Assembly (NCBI GenBank): GCA_030737875.1
Contig: CM060921.1
Span: forward strand, 404,342,192-404,406,191
Length of the DNA: 64,000 nt
Direction of reading: 5' to 3'
Source: Allium sativum
Taxonomy: Eukaryota > Streptophyta > Magnoliopsida > Asparagales > Amaryllidaceae
The position numbers and the translations under genes are program-made. Every line of letters starts with the position of its first letter. Position 1 is the stretch's first letter. This document shows positions 17,848-28,680 of this stretch, piece after piece. The notes under the pieces are model-generated. The model searched no databases. It worked only from the letters and a program-made list of their open reading frames with translations, and had not been told where the DNA came from.

Positions 17848-18762
17848 TGTTAGCCTACTTTGTGAACTAGGCAACACAAAGTTAAGAAATCAGACATTGA
17901 AGAGCATTTTCAGTTAGAAGACTTCGGTTCGGATTGGAGAAGACACTACAACCTAGACTGGATAGCTGCAGTTGTTCGGGTCGTGTCAGAGCAACATATC
18001 GGTTCGGGTCGGATAGAATCTTCTGTTCGGATCGGTGAACTGTTGTTGAGGAAATTGGTAAGGTATATCTAATCGGATCGGAGGGCAACATAATCTCAGT
18101 TGGATCGGAAAGCCACCTGTTTGCCACGGAAATGGATCGGAGCGGAGCGGATTAAAGAAGAAGAGAGCGTTGCATCCAAACCAGTCCGGGTCGGATCGGG
18201 TATCCCGATCCGAACCCCTTATCTGTGCGTCTCCGACCCAAGCCCATGTTCCATATTATTCTCCTGCAAAAGCGCCTGGATATCCGGACCGGCTGTGACC
18301 AGTTCCCACTCATAACGTCCGTTACTTTGATGCGTTGTCAACACAATATTTCATCCGAACCCGAAGCTAATGGGATGGACGACACGTGGCCCCGACCCGG
18401 ATCAAGTTTTGAGAAAATTCACACCTATAAATACCCCGTCTGGAGACAAAGAGAAGGATCTTTTTTTTAGGCACTTTGAGAATTCAACTACCTCCATAAC
18501 CCGAACTCCATTACTCCCGGAGAATCCAAATCTTCTTTCATTATTTATTGTAATCTATTGAGTGAATATAAGTGAGTTGTGAGTGAAATCAAGTGACAAT
18601 TACATTGTATTTGCAACTGAATCATCGAATATAGTGAAAGATAAGTGGACGTAGGCATTTCTTCGCCAAACCACTATAAATCCTGTGTGTTCATTTTTAT
18701 TTTTGTCTCATCTTATTTGCTTTTAATCAATTTGGGCGTTAGAACCACTTTTGGGTCTAACA
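17848..18762 (+). repeat. 3' LTR of the Tat element
   Basis: 915 bp, TGTTAGCC to GGGTCTAACA, nearly identical to the 5' LTR. The extra 5 bases are a duplicated GAGCG near 18140. TATA box at 18426-18433. Followed by the target duplication GACTG (18763-18767). Confidence 0.93.
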
Positions 18763-18767
18763 GACTG

Positions 18768-20060
18768 AGTTGTGGTGTAAAACTGCCTGGAACCGATCGG
18801 CACATCTAGTGACCACAACAATTCCTATCTAATGTGGGTGGTTAGTGCATCAAGCCCAAAAAGAACCCGAGGTTTGACTGAGTTGTGGTGTAAAACTGCC
18901 CGAAACTGATCGGCATATCCAGTGACCACAACAAGACCTGTCTAATGTGAGTGGTTGGTTCTTTAATGAATAAATTAAAGCTAAGTCAGGATTGGTAGGG
19001 TTAAGTCAATTAGGGAAACACTTAACCGATTCAACATGTTAACTAAACAGATGGGTGGGGTTAGGTAAACTTGGACACTTAACCAAATAAACATGTTGAT
19101 TAGAAACCCCTAGTAACGGGGACCCATTTCAGCATTAACCCACATAGATGTATCATTGTACCCTGAACTAGGCAGGGTGGGACACGATAAATGGGCTAAT
19201 TATAAGCGGTCAAAACGTCGGTGGTTGGTGCGTCGGTGTAGGTTCCGACGGAGTATGGGTGTGCACGTAATTCGGAGTGGAAAAAGCAGACACTGGGCAT
19301 TAGTAGTATACACTGTGCATCTTGAATCGTGTCGTGTTGCCACCAGAGGGACTGCTACACCCCATGGTGGGACCAACACCGGTATCTACAGTCAAGCGGG
19401 GCCGAAGGACACATGATATGAATGCATGCGAGTAGGAGCCGATCATTAAGGGGATCGTTTGTTATGAACACGTGGGGCTGGTTGAACCAATGGTTAAGTA
19501 GGTGCAGAGACTATAGTAATGGGTGTGATCACATGTTCCTCTTATCTTATATTAGGGTATTGTCCTATGTTCTATTATTACTGTCATGATTCCTTTCCTT
19601 GTTTAAATACTAGTAATCACTGATCTTACTAGACTTATTGTCTGACCCATTTTCTGTCGTCCTCTTTTCTTCCGTCCCCCCCCCCTCGGTCCACCAGGAG
19701 GGAATACTCCATCTTAGTTAGACTCTTTGCAAGCTTCAAGAAAGTAGAATTATGATTGGGACTCTCTCACATTGGCTATGGCTTTTGAACACTACACTTG
19801 GGGATTTATGCAGTTTTATTTATGGTTTATGCTTCTTTATTAAATAATCAAGACAGAAATTATGGTTTAATGTTTTGGAAGTTATTTTGAGACAATTTGA
19901 TGTAATGCTTTTGTATTGAACCACGTATGCAATAAATATTTGAATTTCGCTGCTTATATTTATCTGTCTTGTAAATTTTTCTGTGTCTTGTACCTATAAC
20001 CCTCCACCAAAGTTAAGGCATTCCCTTTGTGAGTGACCTTAACGGTGGTGGGGTGTTTCA
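18768..20060 (+). repeat. Chromovirus 5' LTR, right part
   Basis: Continues the LTR after the Tat insertion; collinear with about 40288-41580 of the 3' LTR. It opens with a 113-bp direct duplication (units starting at 18763 and 18876; 40283 and 40396 in the other LTR). A C-rich run lies near 19676-19686. Ends GGGGTGTTTCA at 20060. ORFs here, such as 19156-19416, have no domain and are disrupted in the other LTR. Confidence 0.87.
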
Positions 20061-20062
20061 CT

Positions 20063-20078
20063 TGGTATCAGAGCAAAG
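20063..20078 (+). other. Primer-binding site (initiator tRNA-Met), chromovirus
   Basis: TGGTATCAGAGCAAAG starts two bases after the LTR end. TGGTATCAGAGC is the standard plant initiator tRNA-Met primer site used by chromoviruses. Confidence 0.9.
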
Positions 20079-20243
20079 GTTTACCAGATCAGATAAGAGT
20101 TTTTGAAAACTATTTTCAAAAAGAAATATAAAGAAGCATTTTACAAGAAAAAGTGTTGTTTAAATTTAAAAAGGCATAATCCCTAAAGCCATATGCATTA
20201 TCTTTCTATCCTTCATTTTGAATCTTTTCTTTTTCGTTTCAGC

Positions 20244-21240
20244 ATGCCTGGGAATCTTAACCTTCCAGAGGGTGTACCGATACTTGGCTGGTTCAGGAGG
20301 TACTTAGAGGCTAGGGCCAACGACGCAGACCTAGCAGATATTCCTCCTCCGCCAGCCGCAGCGGTTCCTCCTCCTCCTCGTGCAAATGCTTTCTCAAATA
20401 TTTGTAGAAACTTTAGGGCCATGGGTGGAAAGGATTTAAAGGGAATTGAATCATTCATAGAAGAAAGGAACTGGCCCAAAGAAATTGAGGATTTGTTCGT
20501 TATCTTCGAGGTGGACGATAGGCAGAAGATACAGTTGGTTGTATGGTTGCTCAAAGACGAAGCTTCCTATTGGTGGGAAGTCACTAACGCTGAAAGACCA
20601 GTTGTAACATGGATGGATTTCAGAATGAGGTTTGAGATGAAATTCCTCTCACAAGCTGAATGAAGTTTACAGCTGGAAAAGTTCTTATCTCTTAAGCAAG
20701 GAAGTATGATGGTCAAGTAATATGACAACCAATTCAATCAGCTGGCCCGATTTGGACTGGATTTAGTGAATACTCCTCATAAGAAGGCTCTCCGTTTTGT
20801 TAAGGGATTGAATGAGCTACTTCACAGCCTGGCTATGACCCATGTACCTATGGGGGCTACTTACGAGAGGTTAGTGGACATGGCACTCTTATATGAGGAA
20901 GACAAGGGCAAGAAAGAGGCAAAAGCGGAAGTGCCTCAAGATAAGAAGAGGGAGCAGTCACAGAACAAGAAGGCTGATTCAAAGAAAGGCGGGAAGAATA
21001 ACAAACCCCGTGACAAGAGAAAGTGTAATTTCTGTGGCATTCCTGGACATCTGGTCAAAGACTACAAGAAGAAGAAAAGGAAGATGGGTGGCTGTTTCCA
21101 CTGTGGTGAGACATGACACATGGCTAAGGACTGCCCAAGGAAGCAAGGGCAGAGAGTTGGACCTTCTTCTAGAGGACAAACTCACGCTCTCACGGCACCT
21201 CCACAAGAACGAGGTAGAAATATTTCTGACGAAAGTTTAG
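20244..21240 (+). pseudogene. gag: Chromovirus gag, broken
   Basis: From ATG 20244. The Gag core is recognisable (GIESFIEERNWPKEIEDLF, DEASYWWEV, then after a stop LEKFLSLKQGSM, FVKGLNELL and YERLVDMALLYEE). Two zinc-knuckle motifs follow: CNFCGIPGHLVKDY at about 21024, whose last Cys is Tyr, and CFHCGET...HMAKDC at about 21093, interrupted by TGA 21114-21116. Other stops are at 20661-20663 (TGA) and 20718-20720 (TAA). This protein would form the particle and bind RNA. The copy is inactive. Confidence 0.85.
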
Positions 21241-21503
21241 CCTATCTTTTTGAGCATCCTGTTTGTACACTATTTGATTCTGGTGCATCGCACTCTTTTA
21301 TATCTACTGCGTTAGTGGAATCTCTGCACCTAGACACCAGTATAGTAGATGATCCCTTGGTTGTTTCAAATCCAATTGGGGGCTCAGCTTATTTGTCAAT
21401 GGTTTGTTTGGATTTGAAAATATCTATACTAAACGTTGGGTTTAAAAGTAATGCCTTTGTTTTAGGCTACACGGGCAATGGGTTGATTCTAAGCATGGAT
21501 TAG
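21241..21503 (+). pseudogene. pro: Chromovirus protease
   Basis: The aspartic protease signature is FDSGASHSFIST, with the catalytic Asp codon at 21276. The segment continues to a TAG at 21501-21503 shortly after the region that normally precedes WL..H. The domain itself is well preserved; the polyprotein is not. Confidence 0.8.
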
Positions 21504-21542
21504 CTATCCAGTAATGGTGCCGTCCTCGATTGTGAAAAGAGA

Positions 21543-22603
21543 GTGGTTAGACTCATGAATCGCCTTGGTAATACTCTCGAAATTTCTTGTAATCCCATGA
21601 ACTCCGTTATGCTTAGTTATCTAGAATCTCTTGATGCGTCTGTTGAGAACTTGCAGTCTGTAAGGGTAGTCCGTGAATACTCGGATGTGTTTGAAGAGGT
21701 AAAGGGCTTACCTCTGAAGCGGGAGATAGACTTTCGCATATACCTCGTTGACAACACAAAACCCATTGCTTTACCCGTTAGACACATGGCTCCAAGGGAG
21801 AGGAAAGAACTCAATAAGTAAGTTAAAGAATTGCTTGAAAAGGGGTTTATAAGGCGGAGTATTTCCGAATGGGGTGCTCCAGTAGTGTTCGCAACTAAGG
21901 CGGATGGTTCACTTCGCCTGTGCATTGATTATAGTGAGCTAAACAAGCTGACCAAGAAGAATAGGCACCCATTCCCGAGAATAGATGATTTGTTCGATCA
22001 GCTTGTAGGTGCATCGGTTTTCTCCCAATTAGATTTAACTACCGGGTTTCATCAGCTAAGAGTGGCTAAAGACAGCAATGATAAAACTGCTTTCAGAACT
22101 TCAGATAGTTTCTTCGAGTGGCTTGTCATCCCTTTCGGCTTGACAAATGCACCCGCTTACTTCATTGATTTAATGAGCTGTTCTGGTAGTTTCTCAATAA
22201 GTTTGTGGTGGTCTTCATAGAAGGTATTTTGATCTTCTCAAAGAATGAGGAAGAGCATGCTCAACATCTAAAGGAAGTCATGGATACTCTCCATGCACAT
22301 CAGTTGAAAGCTAAATTCTCCAAATGCCATTTCTGGAGAGAAGAAGTTATGTTCCTTGGACACGTGGTATCCAAAGAGGGGATAGTTGTGGACCCCGCGA
22401 AAGTGGTTGCTGTGCAAGATTGGAAGGTTCCTCGAAACACAATCGAAGTTCGAAGCTTTCTCGGGCTAGCAGGCTTTTATCGAAAGTTCATTTTTGCAAA
22501 AATCTCAGCTCCACTTACAAGGTTGACAAAGAAGAACCTAGATTTCAATTGGGATCTGGATTGCGATATTGCTTTCCAACTTTTGAAAAGGGATCTGCCC
22601 TAG
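21543..22603 (+). pseudogene. Chromovirus reverse transcriptase, inactive
   Basis: Recognisable blocks are YSDVFEEVKGLPL, then after a TAA at 21820 [45 protein letters not shown] and [12 protein letters not shown] frame change occurs near 22180-22200. The catalytic box, normally FIDD, reads FIEG (22213-22224), so both metal-binding aspartates are altered. The connection region continues with [12 protein letters not shown]. Confidence 0.85.
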
Positions 22604-23145
22604 TTCTGACATTGCCTGATGGAAGCACGATGTTTACAGTATACACAGATGCATGCGGAACAGGACTAGGCGCTGTTCTGATGCAAGAAGGGAAGGTAGT
22701 GGCTTATGGTGGAAGGCAGTTGAAAGTACATGAGAAAAACTACCCAACCCACGACCTAGAGTTGGCAGCCATCGTTTTTGCGCTTAAGTCTTGGAGCCAT
22801 TATCTCCTACGTGAGAAATTTGAATTGTATACTGACCATAAATCGTTGAAATACCTTTTCTCGTAGAAAGATCTCAACTAGAGACAACAAAGATGGATGG
22901 ATTTTCTTGCCTCATACGATTTTGAGATTTCCTACACTCCTGGCAAGGGCAATGCAGTAATAGACGCCTTGAGTAGAAGGAAACTGACCTTAAGCCCTCT
23001 CTTTTTGGAAAGGCAAAGCTTGGAGTTCATAGCAATCTTTAACTTCAAACCCTCCTCTGACTTTGTACATGTCTTGCTAGCAACGTTAGAAGTGCGGCCA
23101 ACTCTATTAGACTCAATCGGAGCCGCGCAAAGAGAGGACCCTTAG
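22604..23145 (+). pseudogene. Chromovirus RNase H
   Basis: After another frame change near 22595, [19 protein letters not shown] begins the domain (first Asp codon about 22648), then [14 protein letters not shown] and [16 protein letters not shown] stops follow near 22864 and 22879. [17 protein letters not shown] marks the end, where the usual NVVADALSR motif has become NAVIDALSR. Confidence 0.83.
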
Positions 23146-23236
23146 CTAGCCGATGTGATGGACAAGTTAATTAGGGGTAAGACTTCTAGTCACCTCAATA
23201 GATACTCCATTGATGCCAAGGGCTGGTTGAGGCGAG

Positions 23237-24556
23237 ATGGAAGACTGTGTCCCACAAGCAAGGGGTTTGGTAAAGACGGTTCTAGAAGAGGCACACCATT
23301 CCAAGCTGACCATACACCCAAGCGGAGACAAAATGTATAAAGAAATCAAAAGAGTTTTCTTTTGGAATGGCATAAAGAAAAACGTAGTTGAATTTGTTTC
23401 TAAGAGTTTAATATGCCAACAAGTCAAGGCAGAGCAGAAGAAGCCTGGTGGTCTGCTCCATCCTCTAGAGGTCCTACAGTGGAAATGGGATAGCATCTCG
23501 ATGGACTTTATAGATGGGTTACCTAGGTCAAGAAGGGGCAATACTAGCATTTGGGTAATAGTGGACAGGCTTACTAAAAGCGCTCACTTTATACCTGTCA
23601 AAAGTAGAAGGACAGCCTCATCTCTAGCATCCATATATCTTAAAGAGATAATTCGACTCCATGGGATACCCTCCAGCATAGTGAGTGATCGAGACCCTAT
23701 CTTCACGAGCGAGTTTTGGAAGAGTTTACAAGAGGCTATAGGCACACAGTTATGCTTAAGCATGGCCTATCACCCTCAAACCGATGGCCAAATGGAAAGA
23801 GTCAACAGAGTATTAGAAGACCTCTTGAGATTATGCATTATTGACTTCGAAGGTACATGGGAGGATCATCTAACTTTGGTGGAATTCGGTTACAACAATA
23901 GCTACCATGCCACAATAGGCATGGCACCTTTCGAAGCTTTATATGGAAGGTCGTGCAGGTTACCAACTTGCTGGTGGGAGTCCACAGACAAGCTCATACT
24001 TAGACCAGACATGATTAGGGAAACTTCAGAGAAAGTAGACTTGATACGAAGAAGAATGAAGACTGCCCAAGATAGACAGAAGTCCTATGTAGACAAAAGA
24101 AGAACCGACCTTGAGTTCGAAGTTGGAGACAAGGTGTTCCTTAAAGCATCTCCTTTGAGGAACGTCGTTCGCTTTGGATCCACAGGAAAGTTAGCACCAA
24201 GATTTGTAGGGTCGTTCCCTATCATCGAGAAGATTGGGAAGATGGCTTATAGGGTACAGCTGCCCGAAAGATTGGCCGGGGTTCATAATGTCTTTCATGT
24301 CTTTCACCTGCGGAAGTGCTTACAGGAGTCTGCGGAAATGGTAGAACCAAGCATGCTAAACGAAGTAGAAGTAGAACGAGAAGCAACTATAAGGAGAGTT
24401 CCAACCCGTATCTTGGGAACAGAAGTCAAAAAGCTATGCAACCGTGAAGCTGAGCTCATCAAAGTTCAATGGAGCGATGCCGAGGAAGACGCGACTTGGG
24501 AAACAGAGGACAGTATACGCGTAGCCTACCCTTTTCTTTTGAGGGTACATCCTTGA
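23237..24556 (+). pseudogene. int: Chromovirus integrase with C-terminal chromodomain, open but orphaned
   Basis: This 439-residue stretch is uninterrupted. The zinc finger has His near residues 20-27, but the first Cys of the Cys pair is Ser (SLICQQ). The catalytic core keeps D90 (SMDFIDGLP), D151 (IVSDRDPIF) and E187 (TDGQMERVNR). The GPY/F-type region is LAPRFVGSFPIIEKIG. The last 50 residues (RILGTEVKKLCNREAELIKVQWSD with ATWE) match the chromodomain of Tekay-type elements, which targets integration to modified chromatin. It joins the upstream RNase H region only through a frame change near 23255. Confidence 0.85.
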
Positions 24557-25139
24557 TCTCTTTTTCCTTAAGTTTATGCTCGTATCTACCTTTTTAGGTA
24601 TATCTCCTCGATCCTATCCTTTATCCTTAGGTAGAAACCAATTTGGATGAAAACATGTAATTGAAACATGTTATGGTTGATGGTTGCAAGTGGTTGCAAG
24701 TGATTGCTAGTGGTTGCTCGTGGATGCATATACACACATTAGGTATTAGAACAGCTCAGTCACTTTCATATTGCATATGCATATATGTATTTGTATATGG
24801 ATTGAAACTTGATGTATTATCATATGGACGTTGCATTTGTATGAATGATTGTGCACTCGTGTAGGAAATTTTGAGTAGGAAAAAAATTGCATTCATAATG
24901 GACTCATGGCACTGACATAATTTGCATTAAGGAGGTCAACTAAATCAGTAGACCGCCTGATTTTCCATTAGATAAGGACATGTACACACACTATGCATAT
25001 GATCATGAAGCATTAGAAATCTTTTAAGTACAATGGATGCCTGTATTTGATGGTTGAGTAGATGGGTGACTGGATGGTAGGATATATGTTCTTCTCGACT
25101 TGAAAATTTCGGGGACGAAATCCTAAAAGGAGGGGAGAA
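24557..25139 (+). other. Chromovirus 3' noncoding region with polypurine tract
   Basis: No gene. It contains TTGCATATGCATATATG-like A/T-rich sequence and ends TTTCGGGGACGAAATCC, a stretch typical of chromovirus ends, then the polypurine tract AAAAGGAGGGGAGAA (25125-25139) abutting the 3' LTR. Confidence 0.85.
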
Positions 25140-26085
25140 TGTAACACCCCGTATTTTCTGTTAACGTTATAGTAATGATCAAAGAAAAATTAATTTCAAA
25201 TGTGAGAATTAAGGGAAACGGGTTACGCCATTGCGTTCGTCTTGGAATTTTGCTTGAGATAGAATCTGAGTTTGTGTAAAACGGACTCCGTATGAAGGAG
25301 ATATGGACGAACGAAGTTAAGTAGAAAACTAAAAGAAAGAAAGAAAAAAAGGGAATGCACTGGCGCACTTGGGAAGTGCGCCAGTACAAAAGTTGCATTG
25401 GCACACCTGCCAAGTGTGCCCAGGCCGGGCTGAGAGCCTACACAGCTTTCTGGTGTGTTCTGATCCATACTATGAGTCAATGCTGAGTCCTTTCTGACTC
25501 CTTCCTGAGTCATTAGGGCTGAGGTGTCACCCTATCCTGACTGAATGGTTGTGGTTAACTCTAGGATCATCCGACGGCTCTAATTAAATTGAAATTCTAT
25601 ATAAACAACCCAATGCTCAACCTAAAATCACACAAAAATAATCCTGGAACTATCATGCCATCAATAGAGAACCTGGATTAGCCATCACCGCTTTCAATTC
25701 AAAGACAAGATAAAAACCTGAATCAAAATCAAATTAAAGTAATCAAATTCAACGATCTACATCAAAGGCGAGCATACCAATTTCATAAATCAAGAATTCC
25801 TTTTTAGTTTGTAAGTTGGTTATTATGTAGATTTAAACATTCTTTCAAATGAATCATGACATGTTGTAATTCAAATATTGAGTGATGCTTATGTATAAGA
25901 TAAATAAAGTTTGATTCTCATTTATCTTAAATTACCGTTGCGATTGATCATGTCTATATGCTTGTGGTGATGAACATGCCATATTTTATATATTGGGATC
26001 TATTATGATTGGGAAATGAACGTATTATGCCAACTGATTGGTGAAACATGTCATGTTATAATTTGGTGGTTACTTGCAAGTTTAT
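25140..26085 (+). repeat. Chromovirus 3' LTR, left part
   Basis: The first 946 bp of the 3' LTR, including the hairpin (25361-25383), the TGAGTCA cluster and the TATA box (25598-25607). It ends in TTTAT (26081-26085), the target duplication of the inserted Athila-derived element. Confidence 0.9.
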
Positions 26086-27354
26086 TGTTTGCGAACAAAT
26101 TATACAATTGTAAACAACTGTAAAATCCGTTCGGTTTTCCTAAACAACAAGGATTGTTGTAGAGGGTGACGAACTCTGGGACCAAAAATATTTTAATTAA
26201 TAAATCCAATCAAGTTATTCCAGAATTTTGATTGATTGAAAACACAGAAAATAACAGCAATTAAATAAAAAAAAGAGATTTATCTAATAAGAGAAAGCAA
26301 TTAGGGGATAATGACATAGATTAGATTCACACTCATCAATAGCCAACAAATAAATATAGATCTAATTCATGTTTCTGTCACAAACACGAATCAACGATAA
26401 ATAGATTTTTAGAAACAAATAAGTAAACAACGACAAGCATAGCCTATGCAGGAGCTGAGCTCTTAAACAACCATAGACTATCAGGACAGATTCACAAATT
26501 AATTTCTAAAAACCTAAAATTAGATCTAAATCTGATAATTGTTATATCGAACACGAATATACCCTGTGAAGGAGCATAGCTCTTAAACGACATAGAATAT
26601 GAAGGTTCAGATCTAACCCTTGATTCAGATCTAGATCTACATATACAAAGTCCTTATCTATTGGCTATGTGATTCATGTTGAATCATATCTATTAGCGTC
26701 ATCACCCCCTAATCAAAGGGGATTAGCTAGACATAGCTAAAGAAGAAGAAAAACAGAAATTAAATAACATGAACATAAATAAAACTAAAACTAAATAGAA
26801 CAGAGGAAGAAGAGTTTTATTCCAAGAGAAAGATTACAGAATAAAACTAAGTGTGTTTTTACATGAATAAGATACAAGGTATTTATAGTTGTATTGGCCA
26901 AGGCTACTTGGCAAATTCCACAATGTGGGACAAAAACCCATTTTCAAAATAACACATAAATCAAGTAGCTAAGTGTGAACGCGTTTGAATGAGAAGCCTT
27001 GCAAAGGAGCTAGTGTGAACGCATGCAGAGAAAATAGGTTGCGAGCTTCAACTCCAATTGCCTTGAGTATGAATAAGAACTCCAAGTGATCAGAAAAGCA
27101 TTGAATCTTAACTTTGAAATATGCAGCAGAAAGTAGTTGAACAGCAACATCTCTTCAGATCTTCAAGCTTTGATCCAGCTCTAAAAATCGACACTCTTCT
27201 TGCGCAAATTCTTCAAGCTTTTCAACAATTAAATGCATTAATCCATTTATCTCAGATAATCTGAAAACACAACAATAAATACAAAATATCAGTTATTTTA
27301 AAGATAAAATAAGATAAATAAGCGGATAAAATATACACATTTAATTGTATATCA
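26086..27354 (-). repeat. LTR A of the LARD-like element
   Basis: 1269 bp on the plus strand from TGTTTGCGAACAAA to GTGTATATCA. Nearly identical to LTRs B and C. It has TTTAT on both sides, the arrangement of a solo LTR. Confidence 0.92.
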
Positions 27355-27623
27355 TTTATTATCTAAAACACATGCTTGCATGTTAGATCAACATTCATGT
27401 ATATTTAGAACCATGTTAAGTTGAATCTATTTATGTTGCAAGATTGGATTATTAGCTCTCTTATGTTTAACACACATAAGTTATCATGCTAAGTAGTAAT
27501 TTAAATATGTTTATAATAGGTCTCTTACGCTTAACACACATAAGTTATCATGCTAAGTTGTGATTTAAATATGTTTATAATAGCTCTCTTATGTTTAACA
27601 CACATAAGTTATCATGCTAAGTT
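27355..27623 (+). repeat. Duplicated fragment of chromovirus LTR
   Basis: Nearly the same sequence as 39359-39624, including two units of the 66-bp repeat and shared variants (TAGGTCTCTTACGC). It ends abruptly in ...CTAAGTT, where element interior sequence begins; AGTT is common to both sides of the join. Confidence 0.9.
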
Positions 27624-28680
27624 AAATTTTCAGTAGAAGCATGAGTTTGAGTTTGAATTTCACTTTCACAGAAATCATTGTTTTGCACAAGAGATTTTTC
27701 AAAATTTTCATTTTCATCAGCAGTCATATCATCGGAATCATCAATAATCGTCACGTAATGTTGTGACGAAGTTACTGGTTGATTAGTTGTTTCAAAAGAA
27801 ACGTGGGCAGAAACTTGTTTATTGCTTGATTGAGATTTATAGTTGTTGAACAAGTTTGTAACTTCAGTTTGAAGAAGAGAAATTTGATAAACAATCCGAT
27901 AAGAAACTTGTTCGCTATTGTCCATTCTTTGAGCCAGTTCTTCGATGTAAGTCAAGCCAAGTTTCATGGAGTCCTCAAAGTCATCAACATCATTAATTCC
28001 CTCAAGTAATTGATTTTCTAGATTTTTCCAAAATTCAATGGTGTATTGAGACAGTTGTTCAATGATACGCATGTTTTCGATATTTTTATTTTTAGAATCT
28101 TATTTTTCATCTAAAGTTCGCGCCCATTCCTTGATTTCCTCGCGACAAATCCAAATTTCATGCAATAATTTATCAATTTCACTCAGGCCCTCGTCAATAA
28201 AATCGGTAGACACATTAGACCTCAAAATGTCGTTTTTAAGATTCGTCGTTTCAATGTGTTCCTCACTGGTTGACCTTAAAAATTCATCCACCTCATCTCT
28301 TAGAAGTCGTCCATTATTTATTTTCCAAAACCAACATTGCCAAAAAATTAGCTTGTTCGCAACACATTTTTCATATTCGATAACCATCGTATTATGAAAA
28401 TCATTTTTGTGTTCAAAATTTTCGTTGAAACCCGTGTAGAAATTGTTTTGAAATTCAGCATTTTGCTTATCCATTTGCGCTAATAGTCTCCTCATCTCAG
28501 ATAAATTCTCCTCAATCGTAGAATGGCAGTTTTCATATTGTGGAGCAACAATTTGTTGAGCGTTGTGGAAATTATTCGAAAAGTTTTCAGCTTGAAATTC
28601 ATTTTGATTTGAATTGAAACCAAAATTATTTAAAGTTTGAAAAGAATTACAATTTTTGGTTGTACATGGGGCAAGCGTGC
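27624..28680 (-). pseudogene. Truncated left copy of the LARD ORF
   Basis: Corresponds to 34860-35913 of the right copy. On the minus strand it encodes the Asn/Gln-rich, coiled-coil region. A TAA at about 28102-28100 splits it, where the right copy has Gln. At the right copy's own first nonsense site this copy has Trp. A one-base insertion near 28655 shifts the N-terminal part. The C-terminal half is missing at the 27623 junction. Confidence 0.7.

Larger units (their letters stand above)
4804..18762 (+). mobile_element. Tat-lineage (Retand-like) element with antisense gene
   Basis: A 13.96-kb element inside the chromovirus 5' LTR, flanked by perfect GACTG duplications (4799-4803 and 18763-18767). 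LTRs are 4804-5713 and 17848-18762. By eye they differ by about 15 substitutions and one 5-bp indel, which makes this one of the youngest insertions here. Sense side: primer site, gag-protease, a leaky-type stop, RT with two RNase H domains, integrase. Antisense side: an apparently spliced gene at 16566-12874. A dual RNase H and an extra antisense ORF are known Tat-lineage features. Coding is nearly intact apart from the integrase frame change and two nonsense codons in the antisense gene. Confidence 0.92.
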
